From Nocardioides sambongensis (GTDB lineage: Bacteria > Actinomycetota > Actinomycetes > Propionibacteriales > Nocardioidaceae): a stretch of DNA of 64,000 nucleotides. The notes beneath the pieces are model-generated. The model was given only the letters and a program-made list of their open reading frames with translations, searched no databases and was not told where the DNA came from. Positions 1 to 9,423 of this stretch are shown here, in pieces. Location of the stretch: assembly GCF_006494815.1 (NCBI RefSeq), contig NZ_CP041091.1:4370295-4434294 (forward strand). Direction: 5' to 3'. The first letter of the stretch is position 1; every line of letters begins with the position of its first letter. The position numbers and the translations under genes are program-made.

Positions 1-1
1 G

Positions 2-445
2 GCCCGCACGTTCGTGCACATCGACGGCACCCGGTACGCCGTCCCCGGCGACTACGTGCAGATCGAGCCCGGTCGCCGGCTGACCCTGCTCGGGCGCGGC
101 TCCAACTGCATCAACACCGGTGGGGAGAAGGTCTACCCGGAGGAGGTCGAGGTCGCCCTCAAGTCGCACCCCGACGTCTTCGACACGCTCGTGCTGGGCC
201 TGCCCGACCCGGTCTACGGCCAGCAGGTGGCCGCACTCGTGGAGCCCCGCCCCGGCGCCGACCTCGACTTCGACGACGTACGACGCCACCTCCGCACCCG
301 GCTGTCGGGCTACAAGGTGCCGCGCACCCTGCACTCCGTCCCCACCATCCCCCGCCATGTCACCGGCAAGGCGGACTACCGCAGGGCCCGGGAGATCTCG
401 GAGTCCTTCGACGCCCCCACCCGAGAAAGCGAGCTCGCACCGTGA
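2..445 (+). CDS. Acyl-CoA synthetase, C-terminal part (cut by window edge)
   Basis: This is the C-terminal 147 residues of an AMP-forming acyl-CoA ligase (FadD type), which activates a carboxylic acid to its CoA thioester via an acyl-adenylate. The reading frame is open to the left edge, so the N-terminal adenylation core lies outside the window. The segment GRGSNCINTGGEKVYPEEVE is the hinge and start of the mobile C-terminal domain. PRHVTGKADYRR near the end carries the conserved catalytic lysine of the family (GKxDY). It resembles the FadD17/FadD19 sort of actinobacterial ligase, but the acyl substrate cannot be told from this fragment. Its stop codon overlaps the GTG of the next gene (GTGA), so it is translationally coupled to the ABC importer genes downstream. 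Confidence 0.9.
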   Translation, partial: ARTFVHIDGTRYAVPGDYVQIEPGRRLTLLGRGSNCINTGGEKVYPEEVEVALKSHPDVFDTLVLGLPDPVYGQQVAALVEPRPGADLDFDDVRRHLRTRLSGYKVPRTLHSVPTIPRHVTGKADYRRAREISESFDAPTRESELAP

Positions 446-2049
446 TCCGCACCTCCTCACGCCTGCTCCGTACCTCCACCCTGGCCGTCCTCGCCCTCTC
501 CGCCGGTCTGCTGACCAGCTGCGCGGAGAGCGAGGGGGTCGACACCGAGGCCGACCGGGACCCCGCCGTCTTCCAGATCGGCATGGTCGGCGACGAGACC
601 GGCGGCGACCCGGTCGACGGCGGGATGCTGGACGTCTCCGCCTACACCGAGGTCCGCAGCATGGACCCCGTCGACGTGATCGCCAACGGCCTCTCCGGTG
701 GGTCGGAGCTGGCCGCGATCTATGACGTGCTGCTGCGCTACGACCCCGAGGCCGGCGAGTACGAGGGTCAGCTCGCCGAGGGGGTCGAGAGCAACGAGGA
801 CGCCTCCGAGTGGACGCTCACGCTCCGTGACGGCGTCACGTTCAGCGACGGCAGCCCGCTGGACGCCGACGCGGTGGTCGCCAGCATCGGGCGCTATCTG
901 GACAACGGCGGCGGGCAGGCGTCGCTGTGGAGCCGCAAGGTCGGGACGACGACGGCCACCGACGAGCGGACCGTCACCTTCACCCTCACCGAGCCGTGGC
1001 TGGACTTCCCCTACATGCTGGCCACCGCACCGGGGATGATCGTCGCCCCCGGCGTGGACAAGGGCGGCGAGTTCACCCCGATCGGCGCCGGCCCGTTCAC
1101 CTTCGTGCACTACCGCCCCGGCGAGGAGCTGCTGCTGAAGGCCAACCCCGACTACTTCGAGGGCGCCCCGCACCTCGCCGAGCTCCGGTTCCGCACGGTG
1201 CAGACCGCGCAGGGCACCCTGGAGGTCGTCCAGTCCGGCGATGCGGACCTGGGCGTGCTGCGTGAGCCCAACGTGATCAAGGACGCCGTCGACGCCGACC
1301 TGGCCGGTTCGATGAACGTGGTCAGCATGGGGGTCGGCCTGATCGTCAACAGTCGCGAGGGCCGCGACACCGCCGACGAGTTGGTCCGGCAGGCGATCGC
1401 GCACACCTTGGACCCGGACACCATCATCCAGCGCAGCTATGACGGCGTGGGGCTGCCCGGCACCGAGATGTTCCCCGAGGAGTCGACCTGGCACGGCGCC
1501 GGCGACGGCCCCGACATCGACCTGGACGAGGCCAGGGAGCTGGTCGAGGAGGCCAAGGACAAGGGGTTCGACGGCACCATCGGCTACCTCGGCATCCAGA
1601 AGGTCTCCCAGAACACCGGCTTGGCCATCGAGGCGATGCTCGGCGAGGTCGGCATCGACGTCGAGGCGGAGTACGTCCCCGGCGCCGCCGAGGTGATCGA
1701 GCGGGTCTTCGTGGATCGTGACTTCGACCTGGCCGGTTGGTCCTTCGGCACCCCGGACGCCGGCGTCTACCCCGAGCTCTTCGAGAGCTTCCACTCCGAG
1801 TCGAGCTCCAACGCCGGTGGCTACGCCAGCGACACCATGGACGGTCTGATCGACGACCTCGGCGCCGCCACCTCCGAGGAGGAGCAGCAGGAGATCCTCA
1901 CCGACATCCAGACCGAATGGAACGAGTCCATCCCGGCCATCGTGTTCGGCGCCCAGCCCGAGCTCGTCGCCTGGGGCGACCAGGTCGGCGGCATCGAGCC
2001 GCACGTCGACTCGATGGTGTTGTACGGCGACGCGTGGGTGACGCAGTGA
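442..2049 (+). CDS. ABC transporter substrate-binding lipoprotein (SBP_bac_5, peptide/solute type)
   Basis: This 535-residue protein is the extracytoplasmic solute receptor of the importer encoded by the four genes after the enoyl-CoA hydratase. The N-terminus has a hydrophobic signal segment ending in the lipobox LLTSC at about residue 27, so it should be processed and lipidated at that cysteine. The body has family-5 landmarks: an early region with the typical AIYDVLLRYDPE motif and EGVESNEDASEWTLTLRDGVTFSDG, then a core with GAGPFTFVHY and ANPDYFEG. This family binds oligopeptides, but also glycosides, nickel complexes and other ligands, so the ligand is unknown. The GTG start at 442 overlaps the upstream stop codon. 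Confidence 0.93.
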   Translation: MIRTSSRLLRTSTLAVLALSAGLLTSCAESEGVDTEADRDPAVFQIGMVGDETGGDPVDGGMLDVSAYTEVRSMDPVDVIANGLSGGSELAAIYDVLLRYDPEAGEYEGQLAEGVESNEDASEWTLTLRDGVTFSDGSPLDADAVVASIGRYLDNGGGQASLWSRKVGTTTATDERTVTFTLTEPWLDFPYMLATAPGMIVAPGVDKGGEFTPIGAGPFTFVHYRPGEELLLKANPDYFEGAPHLAELRFRTVQTAQGTLEVVQSGDADLGVLREPNVIKDAVDADLAGSMNVVSMGVGLIVNSREGRDTADELVRQAIAHTLDPDTIIQRSYDGVGLPGTEMFPEESTWHGAGDGPDIDLDEARELVEEAKDKGFDGTIGYLGIQKVSQNTGLAIEAMLGEVGIDVEAEYVPGAAEVIERVFVDRDFDLAGWSFGTPDAGVYPELFESFHSESSSNAGGYASDTMDGLIDDLGAATSEEEQQEILTDIQTEWNESIPAIVFGAQPELVAWGDQVGGIEPHVDSMVLYGDAWVTQ

Positions 2050-2912
2050 CCTCCTTCGTCCTCGTCGACAGGCCCGTCGAGGGTGTCGCGGTCGTCACCC
2101 TGAACCGACCGGAGCGGATGAACGCGATGGCGTTCGACGTGATGGTGCCGGTCCGCGACGCCCTGGCCGAGGTGGGCCGTGACAACACCGTGCGCGCCAT
2201 CGTCCTCACCGGGGCCGGACGCGGGTTCTGCTCCGGTGCGGACCAACGCTCGGCCGGCCGGCCACCGCATGCGGACGGGTTGCCGCGTCCGGCGTACGCG
2301 TTGCGGTCGCTGGAGGTGCTGGAGGACGTGGTGGCCACACTGCGTCGCCTGCACCAGCCGGTGATCGCGGCGGTCAACGGGGCGGCGATCGGCGGCGGCC
2401 TCTGCCTGGCCCTGGCCTGCGACATCCGGATCGCATCCACGCAGGCCTACTTCCGGGCGGCCGGGATCAACAACGGTCTGACCGCCAGCGAGCTGGGGCT
2501 GAGCTATCTGCTGCCGCGGGCCGTCGGGTCCAGCCACGCGGCGGACCTGATGTTCACCGGCCGGGACGTGGACGCCGCCGAGGCCGCGAGGATCGGACTG
2601 GTCTCCCGGGTCGCGGACCCGGTGCTGACCGAGGCGGTGGCGATCGGCACCCGGATCGCGGAGCTCTCCCAGCCCGGCATCGAGATGACCAAACGGTCGC
2701 TGCACGCGGGCATCGCGGCGGGCTCGCTGGAGTCCTACATGCCCGTCGAGGGGATCGGGCAGCTCTACCTGCGGATGCTGACCGACAACTTCGAGGAGGC
2801 CACCCGCGCCCGCCAGGAGGGGCGGCCGGCCCGCTTCCGCGACGACCGGGTCGACCGGGACGACCGGGCCGACCGGGACGACCGGGCCGACCGGGACGAC
2901 CGGGAGGGCTGA
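2046..2912 (+). CDS. Enoyl-CoA hydratase/isomerase family protein
   Basis: This 288-residue crotonase-fold protein probably acts on an acyl-CoA made by the ligase of the same operon. LTGAGRGFCSGAD carries the first oxyanion-hole strand and NGAAIGGGLCLALACD the second, and the length is normal for the family. The GTG start at 2046 overlaps the stop of the binding-protein gene (GTGA). The C-terminus is odd: after a normal ending the frame continues through seven near-perfect 9-nt repeats (2844-2906) that encode an alternating Arg/Asp tail of about 21 residues. The position of a beta-oxidation-type enzyme between the receptor and permease genes of an importer is unusual and suggests uptake and CoA-dependent breakdown of the same compound. 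Whether it hydrates, isomerises or does another crotonase reaction is not determined. Confidence 0.9.
   Translation: MTSFVLVDRPVEGVAVVTLNRPERMNAMAFDVMVPVRDALAEVGRDNTVRAIVLTGAGRGFCSGADQRSAGRPPHADGLPRPAYALRSLEVLEDVVATLRRLHQPVIAAVNGAAIGGGLCLALACDIRIASTQAYFRAAGINNGLTASELGLSYLLPRAVGSSHAADLMFTGRDVDAAEAARIGLVSRVADPVLTEAVAIGTRIAELSQPGIEMTKRSLHAGIAAGSLESYMPVEGIGQLYLRMLTDNFEEATRARQEGRPARFRDDRVDRDDRADRDDRADRDDREG
2844..2906 (+). repeat. 9-bp tandem repeat encoding an Arg/Asp tail
   Basis: Seven copies of GACCGGGNC follow each other without gaps inside the 3' end of the enoyl-CoA hydratase gene. Alternate units are nearly identical, giving an 18-bp higher-order period. Because 9 is a multiple of 3, copy-number change would only lengthen or shorten the charged tail. 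Confidence 0.9.
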
Positions 2913-2917
2913 GCACG

Positions 2918-3874
2918 ATGACCTGGCGACGGGGTGCGCGCATCCTCGGCGAGCTCGTCGCGGTACTCGCCCTGGTCAGCTTCGGCACCTTCCTGCTGGT
3001 GTCGATGATGGACGTCGACCCGGCGGTCAGCGTGCTCGGTGAGGGCCACACCGAAGCCGAGTACGACGAGGTGCGCCAGGACCTCGGACTCGACCAACCC
3101 CTGCTGACCCGCTATGCGCAGTGGCTCGGCCACGCCGTCACCGGCGATCTGGGCACCTCGGTGGTGCCGCCCTACAGCGACGTGGCCGACCGCATCGGCG
3201 ACGCGCTGCCGGTCAGCGTGGAGCTGGCGCTGCTCGGCATGGGGATGGCGCTGCTGATCGCGATCCCGGCGGCCCTGTGGTCGGCCAACCGTCCCGGCGG
3301 CCGGGTCGACCGGGCGATCAGCGCGATGACCGTCGGCGTGCTGTCGCTGCCCAGCTTCCTGCTCGGCCTGATCGTGATCATGGTGCTCGCCAACGAGCTC
3401 GGCTGGTTCCCGCGGGCTCAGTGGGCGCGGATCGGCGACGAGGGGATCCACCAGAACCTCTACCACGCGTTCCTGCCCGCACTGACCATCGCGCTCGCGG
3501 AGGCGGCGATGTTCACCCGGGTGCTCCGCAACGACCTGATCACCACACTGCAGGAGGACTTCATCCTGGCCGCGCGGGCGAAGGGGATGTCCCCGACCCA
3601 GGTGCTGGTCGGGGACGCGCTGCGTCCGTCCTCGCTCTCCCTGGTCACGCTGATGGGGATCTCGATGGGCCGCCTGATCGGCTCCACCGTCGTCGTCGAA
3701 TACCTCTTCGGCCTGCCCGGGATGGGCTCGCTGACCGTCTCCGCCGCGCAGACCGGTGACTTCGTGATGGTGCAGGGGGCGGTGCTGGTGATCGCAGCGA
3801 TCTACGTGGTGACCAACGCCGCCATCGACGTCTCCTACGGCTACCTCGACCCCCGCATCCGGAGGGCCCGATGA
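2918..3874 (+). CDS. ABC transporter permease, DppB/OppB family
   Basis: This 318-residue membrane protein is the first permease subunit of the peptide-type importer. The N-terminal membrane helix (residues about 9-30) is followed by the periplasm-side loop usual for DppB-like subunits, including DLGLDQPLLTRYAQWL, and then five further hydrophobic stretches. The cytoplasmic coupling segment lies near residues 205-235 (AARAKGMSPTQVLVGDALRP, matching the family EAA loop ARAKG). It starts with ATG 5 nt after the preceding stop and its own stop overlaps the next ATG (ATGA). Confidence 0.94.
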   Translation: MTWRRGARILGELVAVLALVSFGTFLLVSMMDVDPAVSVLGEGHTEAEYDEVRQDLGLDQPLLTRYAQWLGHAVTGDLGTSVVPPYSDVADRIGDALPVSVELALLGMGMALLIAIPAALWSANRPGGRVDRAISAMTVGVLSLPSFLLGLIVIMVLANELGWFPRAQWARIGDEGIHQNLYHAFLPALTIALAEAAMFTRVLRNDLITTLQEDFILAARAKGMSPTQVLVGDALRPSSLSLVTLMGISMGRLIGSTVVVEYLFGLPGMGSLTVSAAQTGDFVMVQGAVLVIAAIYVVTNAAIDVSYGYLDPRIRRAR

Positions 3875-4956
3875 CCGATCTGATCACCCCGACCCGGTCA
3901 GGCACCGACGACCTCGTCCCCACCCCCGACACCCCGGTACGACGCCCCGCCGGCGCGCTGCTCGGCCCCGGCCTGCTCCTCGCCGGTCTCGGCATCCTCG
4001 TCGCCGCGGTCGTCGGCCTGCGCGGCGCCGGCTGGCTGCAGGCGGGGGTGGCCCTGGCCGGCCTGGTGCTCGCCCATGCCGGAGCCAGCCGCTGGGGCCG
4101 CCGCCGGTTCGGGCCCGGCTTCGACCTCACCCTGTGGCTGTGCGGCGCGTGGCTGCTGCTGCTCGTGGTGGCGGCCGTCCTGGCGCCGCTGCTGGCGCTG
4201 CCCGAGCACGAGGACCTCACCGGTGCGCTCGGGGAGCCGATCCTGGCCCGCCCCGACCTGGTCACCAACCACCCGCTGGGCACCAACAACTTCGGGCTCG
4301 ACCTGCTCGCGCGGGTCCTCTACGGTGCCCGGGCGTCGCTGGTCACCGCCCTCGGCGCCGTGCTGATCGGGATGGCGGTCGGCGGCACCCTCGGCATCCT
4401 GGCCGGCTACTTCCGCGGCGCGGTGGACGTGGTGATCGGGATCCTCACCAACGCGCTGCTCGCGGTGCCGCCGCTGATCCTGCTGATCGCGCTGGCCACG
4501 GTGCTCGAGCCCAACCTGCGCAACATCTCGCTCGGGCTGGCCACCCTGGCCACCCCGAGCATGATCCGGATGGCGCGGGCCACCACGATCGCGCTCGCCC
4601 AGCGCGAGTTCGTCACCGCCGCCCGGTCGATGGGGGCGAGCGGGCCGCACGTGATGCTGCGCGAGCTGCTGCCGAACGTGGTGATGCCGCTGGCGTCGTA
4701 CGGGATGGTGATGGTGTCGGTGCTGATCGTGGCGGAGGCGTCGCTGAGCTTCCTCGGGCTGGGCATCCAGGCACCCGCCCCGTCGTGGGGCAACATGATC
4801 GCCGAGGGCGAGGGCACGGTCTTCCGCGACCACCCGCACATCGTGCTGGTGCCCGGCACCGTCCTCTTCCTGACCGTCTTCTCGTTCAACTGCCTCGGGG
4901 AGCGGGCCCGGCGCCACTTCGACCCCCGCCGCTCCCAGCTGGGGGAGTCCCGATGA
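3871..4956 (+). CDS. ABC transporter permease, DppC/OppC family
   Basis: This is the second permease subunit (361 residues). It carries the DppC signature [24 protein letters not shown] and the coupling loop [21 protein letters not shown], followed by [18 protein letters not shown], which is highly characteristic of the family. An N-terminal extension of about 100 residues adds two extra predicted membrane segments (residues about 30-65 and 85-110) before the canonical helix, which is longer than typical DppC. The start codon overlaps the upstream stop (ATGA). Confidence 0.94.
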   Translation: MTDLITPTRSGTDDLVPTPDTPVRRPAGALLGPGLLLAGLGILVAAVVGLRGAGWLQAGVALAGLVLAHAGASRWGRRRFGPGFDLTLWLCGAWLLLLVVAAVLAPLLALPEHEDLTGALGEPILARPDLVTNHPLGTNNFGLDLLARVLYGARASLVTALGAVLIGMAVGGTLGILAGYFRGAVDVVIGILTNALLAVPPLILLIALATVLEPNLRNISLGLATLATPSMIRMARATTIALAQREFVTAARSMGASGPHVMLRELLPNVVMPLASYGMVMVSVLIVAEASLSFLGLGIQAPAPSWGNMIAEGEGTVFRDHPHIVLVPGTVLFLTVFSFNCLGERARRHFDPRRSQLGESR

Positions 4957-6032
4957 GCGCGCTGCCGATCGGCCGGACCGTCGCGACAGACGCCGACCGA
5001 CCGACGGTGCTGCGGGTGGACGACCTGCGCACCGTGATCCACACCCCACGTGGTCCGGTGCGGGCGGTCGACGGCGTCTCGCTCACCCTGCGCCGCGGGG
5101 AGACGCTGGGCCTGGTGGGTGAGTCCGGGTCGGGCAAGTCCGTGCTGGGCCGCAGCATCATGGGGCTGTATCGCAGCGGGTCGGCGATGACCGTCTCGGG
5201 CCAGGTGCTCTTCGAGGACCGCGACGTGCACGCGATGGCGCCCCACGACCTGAGAGCGCTGTGGGGCAGCGGGATCGGGATGGTCTTCCAGGACCCACTG
5301 ACCGCGCTGAACCCGGTGAAGCGGATCGGCCGGCACCTCACCGAGACGTTGCGGCGGCATCAGGACGTCTCCGCCCGGTGGGCGCGGACCCGTGCCGTGG
5401 ACCTGCTGGGCCTGGTCGGGATCCCCGACCCGCGTCGTCGTGCCGAGCAGTATCCGCACGAGCTCTCCGGAGGCATGCGGCAGCGAGTGGTGATCGCGAT
5501 GGCGCTGGCCAACGACCCGGCGTTGGTGATCGCCGACGAGCCGACCACGGCGCTCGACGTGACCGTCCAGTCGCAGATCCTCGACCTGCTCGATCGGCTC
5601 CAGGCCGAGCTCGGCCTGGCCATCCTGCTGATCAGCCACAACCTCGGGGTGGTGGCCGGAAGGGCCGAGCGGGTGGCGGTGATGTACGGCGGGCGGGTCG
5701 TGGAGACGGCGGCCGCGGGTGAGGTGTTCGCGGCACCGGCGCACCCCTACACCGGTGCGCTGCTCTCCGCGATCCCGCGGTTGCACGACCCGGCGCACCG
5801 GCGCCTGCGCGCCATCGACGGCGCACCTCCGGACCTGGCGCGCCCGTCGGCGGGCTGTCGCTTCGCGCCGCGCTGCCCCGCCGTACAGGACGACTGCCGT
5901 ACGACGCAGCCCGCGCTGCTCCCGCTCGGCCGCCCGGCCCCCGCGAACCCCGGGGCCCAGCACCGGGCCGCCTGCCTGCACCCGAACAGCGCACCGCTCG
6001 GGGACGCCGCACCGCATGGGGAGGAACACTGA
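4953..6032 (+). CDS. ABC transporter ATP-binding protein, DppD/OppD family
   Basis: This 359-residue ATPase powers the importer together with the next gene. Walker A is GESGSGKS, the signature motif is LSGGMRQRV, and Walker B is [15 protein letters not shown]. The C-terminal oligopeptide-transporter extension contains GCRFAPRCP with additional downstream cysteine, a region that binds an iron-sulphur cluster in some DppD proteins. ATG 4953 is preferred because it overlaps the upstream stop (ATGA); the frame is open further upstream but that part overlaps the permease gene. Confidence 0.94.
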   Translation: MSALPIGRTVATDADRPTVLRVDDLRTVIHTPRGPVRAVDGVSLTLRRGETLGLVGESGSGKSVLGRSIMGLYRSGSAMTVSGQVLFEDRDVHAMAPHDLRALWGSGIGMVFQDPLTALNPVKRIGRHLTETLRRHQDVSARWARTRAVDLLGLVGIPDPRRRAEQYPHELSGGMRQRVVIAMALANDPALVIADEPTTALDVTVQSQILDLLDRLQAELGLAILLISHNLGVVAGRAERVAVMYGGRVVETAAAGEVFAAPAHPYTGALLSAIPRLHDPAHRRLRAIDGAPPDLARPSAGCRFAPRCPAVQDDCRTTQPALLPLGRPAPANPGAQHRAACLHPNSAPLGDAAPHGEEH

Positions 6033-7048
6033 TGGCCGGCACCGGCAACGACCACCTGCGCGACGAGGACTCCGCCCTGCTCACCGTCGACGACCTGGTG
6101 GTGGAGTTCCCGGCCGCCCGCGGCGCCCGGGTGCACGCCGTCTCCGGGATCAGCTTCGACCTGCTGGCCGGCGAGACCCTCGGCATCCTCGGCGAGTCCG
6201 GATGCGGCAAGTCGAGTGCCGGCCGCGCCCTGATGCAACTGCCGCCGCCCACCTCCGGCCGGGTCCGGCTGGAGGGACGCGAGCTGACCGGGCTGCCGCG
6301 GCGCGCGGTGCGCGAGGCGCGAGCCGCGATGCAGATGATCTTCGAGGACCCGATCTCCTCGCTGAACCCGCGGCGCAGGGTGCGCGACCTGGTCGCCGAG
6401 GGACCGAGGATGCGGGGGCAGAAGGTGAGCGAGCAGCAGATCCGCGAGGCGCTCGCCGCCGTCGGGCTCGACCTGGAGGTGGTCGGCGACCGGAGACCCC
6501 ACGAGCTCTCCGGCGGCCAGTGCCAACGGCTCTGCATCGCCCGCGCCCTGATGCTGGAGCCGAAGGTGCTGATCTGCGACGAGCCGGTCTCCAGCCTGGA
6601 CGTCTCCGTGCAGGCCCAGATCCTCAACCTGCTGGCCGACACCAAGGAGAGCCACGCGCTGTCGATGGTGTTCATCGCTCACGACGTCGTGGTGGTGAAG
6701 AACGTCAGCGACCGGGTGATGGTGATGTACCTCGGCAAGGTGTGCGAGGTGATCGGCGCCGACGACCTCGCCGACGGTGCCCGGCATCCCTACACCCGGC
6801 TGTTGCTGGCCTCGGTGCCCGAGGTGCCGGCGGCGGGGGAGCAGGTGGGCGGGGCCGGCGTCGGCGGGGCCGGCGTCGCCGAGGTGCCGGGGGCCGGTGC
6901 CCCCGGGGAGCTCCCGTCGCCCCTGGACCCGCCGTCGGGATGTCGTTTCCGCACCCGCTGCCCCCTCGCCACGGACCGCTGTGCGGGTGAGGAGCCCGTG
7001 CTGCGGGAGGTGGGTGAGGGGCGGTTCGTGGCCTGTCACCACGTGTGA
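6032..7048 (+). CDS. ABC transporter ATP-binding protein, DppF/OppF family
   Basis: This is the second ATPase (338 residues) and the last gene of the operon. Walker A is GESGCGKSS, the signature is LSGGQCQRL, and Walker B is VLICDEPVSSLDVS. The C-terminal extension again has a cysteine motif (GCRFRTRCP). A Gly/Ala/Val-rich linker around residues 268-292 is longer than usual and low in complexity. The start overlaps the preceding stop by one base (TGATG). A strong inverted repeat follows the gene at 7079-7124. Confidence 0.94.
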   Translation: MAGTGNDHLRDEDSALLTVDDLVVEFPAARGARVHAVSGISFDLLAGETLGILGESGCGKSSAGRALMQLPPPTSGRVRLEGRELTGLPRRAVREARAAMQMIFEDPISSLNPRRRVRDLVAEGPRMRGQKVSEQQIREALAAVGLDLEVVGDRRPHELSGGQCQRLCIARALMLEPKVLICDEPVSSLDVSVQAQILNLLADTKESHALSMVFIAHDVVVVKNVSDRVMVMYLGKVCEVIGADDLADGARHPYTRLLLASVPEVPAAGEQVGGAGVGGAGVAEVPGAGAPGELPSPLDPPSGCRFRTRCPLATDRCAGEEPVLREVGEGRFVACHHV

Positions 7049-7078
7049 GGGGGTGCGGGTTTCACCGGTCAGCCGGGG

Positions 7079-7124
7079 AAACCCGCACGACACGCCGGTG
7101 GGCCTCGGCGTGTCGTGCGGGTTT
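7079..7124. terminator. Bidirectional terminator-like hairpin with a competing upstream arm
   Basis: AAACCCGCACGACACGCCG (7079-7097) and its exact reverse complement (7106-7124) form a perfect 19-bp stem with an 8-nt loop. It sits between convergent genes, so it could stop transcription from both sides. A further copy of GTGCGGGTTT at 7053-7062 can pair with 7079-7088 instead, so two mutually exclusive hairpins are possible. No U-tract is obvious, as is common in actinobacteria. Confidence 0.75.
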
Positions 7125-7170
7125 ACGCCGACAGGTTCCGCCGCCCGACCTCGCCCGAGCCCGCTCCCAC

Positions 7171-7197
7171 CCCGAGCACCCCGAGCACCCCGAGCAC
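7171..7197. repeat. Short 9-bp tandem repeat
   Basis: CCCGAGCAC is repeated three times exactly in the gap between the importer operon and the SDR gene. No function is visible. Confidence 0.8.
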
Positions 7198-7233
7198 CCG
7201 GACGCACCCCCGCGCATCAGCGCAGGTACGTCG

Positions 7234-7974
7234 TCACACCCGGTGCACCTTGTGCTGCGCCGCCTGCGCCCGCGGCTTGATCACCAGCGAGTCGATGTTC
7301 ACGTGCGCGGGTCGGGTGGCCACCCAGGTGATCGCATCGGCGACGTCGTCGGCGACCAGCGGGTTCTCCACCCCGGCGTAGACCGCATCGGCCTTGCTCC
7401 GGTCCCCGCCGAACCGAACCACGGAGAACTCCTCGGTCGCCACCATCCCGGGCGCCACCTCGCAGACCCGGACCGGCTGGTCGAAGAGCTCCAGCCGCAG
7501 CGTCTCGGTGACCACCTTGGTGCCGTGCTTGGCGGCCGTGTAGCCCGCACCGCCCTCGTAGGCGATCCGGCCGGCGGTGGAGCCGACGTTCACGATCACC
7601 CCGGCGCCGGAGGCGACGAGGGCCGGCAGCAGGGCACGGGTGACCTGCATCAGGCCGATCACGTTGACGTCGTACATCCGACGCCACTGGTCGCTGTCGG
7701 ACTCGGCGACCGGGGACATTCCGAACGCGCCGCCGGCGTTGTTGACCAGCACGTCGAGGCGCTCGCCGACCACCTCGGCAAGGCGGTCCACGTCCTCGGC
7801 GGAGGTCACGTCGCAGGCCACCGCGACGCCGCCGATCTCGGCGGCGAGCGCCTCGATCCGGTCGACGCGACGAGCTGCGCAGAACACCTTGAAACCCTGG
7901 TCGGCGAGCTGGCGGGCGGTCGCCTCGCCGATCCCGCTGGAGGCTCCGGTCACGACGGCGGTGCGTGAGGTCAT
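7234..7974 (-). CDS. SDR family NAD(P)-dependent oxidoreductase
   Basis: This is a classical short-chain dehydrogenase of 246 residues. TGASSGIGEA is the glycine-rich cofactor site near residue 9, NNAGG the structural motif near residue 85, and the catalytic Ser/Tyr/Lys set is visible as GSTAG...GYTAAKHG. An arginine pair at AARRVDR suggests NADP(H) preference. It resembles the YdfG group of 3-hydroxy acid or serine dehydrogenases, but the substrate is not known. It starts with ATG at 7974, is transcribed divergently from mshA, and converges on the importer operon. Confidence 0.9.
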   Translation of the reverse strand: MTSRTAVVTGASSGIGEATARQLADQGFKVFCAARRVDRIEALAAEIGGVAVACDVTSAEDVDRLAEVVGERLDVLVNNAGGAFGMSPVAESDSDQWRRMYDVNVIGLMQVTRALLPALVASGAGVIVNVGSTAGRIAYEGGAGYTAAKHGTKVVTETLRLELFDQPVRVCEVAPGMVATEEFSVVRFGGDRSKADAVYAGVENPLVADDVADAITWVATRPAHVNIDSLVIKPRAQAAQHKVHRV

Positions 7975-8073
7975 GCCACCATTCTCACCGGTCGGGGAAT
8001 GCCGGCCGTCGGCAGGTCGTTGACGATGGCGGACACGTGGTGCCCGGCCCCGTGCAGGAAGTGAGGAACGCGG

Positions 8074-9366
8074 ATGACGCTGTCGACGCCGGTCCGTCGG
8101 CTCGCCATGATCTGTCTGCACACCTCGCCGCTGGACCAGCCGGGCACCGGGGACGCCGGCGGCATGAACGTCTACGTCGTCGAGGTCGCGCGCCGGCTGG
8201 CCCGCCGCGGCGTCGAGGTCGACATCTTCACCCGCGCCACCGGCTCCGCGCTCGAGCCGGTGGTGCCGCTGCTCGACCCGGTCACCGGCGCGTGCGAGGA
8301 CGGGGTGCGGGTGCACCACGTGCACGCCGGCCCGTTCGAGGGACTCACCAAGAACGAGCTGCCCGGGCAGCTGTGCGCCTTCGCACGCGAGGTGTTGCGC
8401 ACCGAGGCCGCCCACCCGGCCGGCTACTACGACCTGGTGCACTCGCACTACTGGCTGTCCGGCCAGGTCGGCGCACTCGCCCGCGACCGCTGGGGCGTCC
8501 CGCTGGTGCACTCGATGCACACGATGGCCAAGGTGAAGAACCTGGCGCTGGCCGAGGGCGACAGCCCGGAGCCGGCCGCCCGGGAGATCGGGGAGCAGCA
8601 GGTGGTCGAGGCGGCGGACCTGCTGATCGCCAACACCGACCTCGAGGCCAAGCAGCTGATCAACCTGTACGACGCCGAGGCCGGCCGCGTGGAGGTCGTG
8701 CTGCCGGGCGTCGACACCACGGTCTTCCGGCCGCAGGACCGGGCGGCGGCGCGCGCCGAGCGCGACCTGTCCGACGACGCCCTGGTGGTGCTCTTCGCGG
8801 GCCGGATCCAGCCGTTGAAGGCCCCCGACGTGCTGCTGAAGGCGATCGCCGAGCTGGTCGGGCGACGGCCCGACCTGCGTTCGCGGCTGGTGGTGCCGAT
8901 CGTGGGTGGGCCCTCGGGCAGCGGCCTGGAGCGGCCGACCGCGCTGGCCGCGCTGGCCGACGAGCTCGGCGTCGCCGACCTGGTGCGGTTCGTGCCGCCG
9001 GTCAAGCAGAGCGACCTGGCCGGCTGGTACGCGGCGGCAACGCTGGTCGCCGTACCGTCCTACAACGAGTCGTTCGGCCTGGTCGCCGCGGAGGCGCAGG
9101 CGTGCGGGACCCCCGTCGTGGCCGCCGCGGTCGGTGGGTTGACCACGGTCGTCGCGGACGGTCGCAGCGGGCTGCTGGTCGACGGCCACGAGCCGCGCGA
9201 GTGGGCGCACGCGCTGGAGCGGGTGCTGGCCGATCCCGCGCTGGCCGCGACGCTGGCCGACGGAGCCGTGCGGCAGGCCGAGGAGTTCACCTGGGAGGCG
9301 ACCGCCGCCCGCACCCTCGAGGTCTACAGCAGGGCCGGCGCGCTGATGCGCGAGCTCGTGGGCTGA
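8074..9366 (+). CDS. mshA: D-inositol-3-phosphate glycosyltransferase (mycothiol synthesis)
   Basis: MshA transfers N-acetylglucosamine from UDP-GlcNAc to 1L-myo-inositol 3-phosphate, the first committed step of mycothiol biosynthesis. The 430-residue protein is a GT4-family GT-B enzyme. The N-terminal half has [20 protein letters not shown], the acceptor and UDP site typical of MshA. The C-terminal half has [15 protein letters not shown] and [20 protein letters not shown], the EX7E sugar-nucleotide motif. A GTGAGGAA ribosome site precedes ATG 8074. As in mycobacteria, the following gene is a YbjN-domain protein, which supports the assignment. Confidence 0.96.
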   Translation: MTLSTPVRRLAMICLHTSPLDQPGTGDAGGMNVYVVEVARRLARRGVEVDIFTRATGSALEPVVPLLDPVTGACEDGVRVHHVHAGPFEGLTKNELPGQLCAFAREVLRTEAAHPAGYYDLVHSHYWLSGQVGALARDRWGVPLVHSMHTMAKVKNLALAEGDSPEPAAREIGEQQVVEAADLLIANTDLEAKQLINLYDAEAGRVEVVLPGVDTTVFRPQDRAAARAERDLSDDALVVLFAGRIQPLKAPDVLLKAIAELVGRRPDLRSRLVVPIVGGPSGSGLERPTALAALADELGVADLVRFVPPVKQSDLAGWYAAATLVAVPSYNESFGLVAAEAQACGTPVVAAAVGGLTTVVADGRSGLLVDGHEPREWAHALERVLADPALAATLADGAVRQAEEFTWEATAARTLEVYSRAGALMRELVG

Positions 9367-9423
9367 ACGCGGCGTGACGCGCGGCGGGTCCGCGGATCAC
9401 CGATCGGGTGGCAGGCTCGTCCC

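Noticed and set aside
457-2004. Long open frame of 515 codons on the minus strand opposite the binding-protein gene
   Set aside because: Its sequence is biased to Val/Leu/Gly/Asp and lacks any motif. It is the usual antisense shadow of a GC-rich gene, since the plus-strand frame has a clear signal peptide and family motifs.
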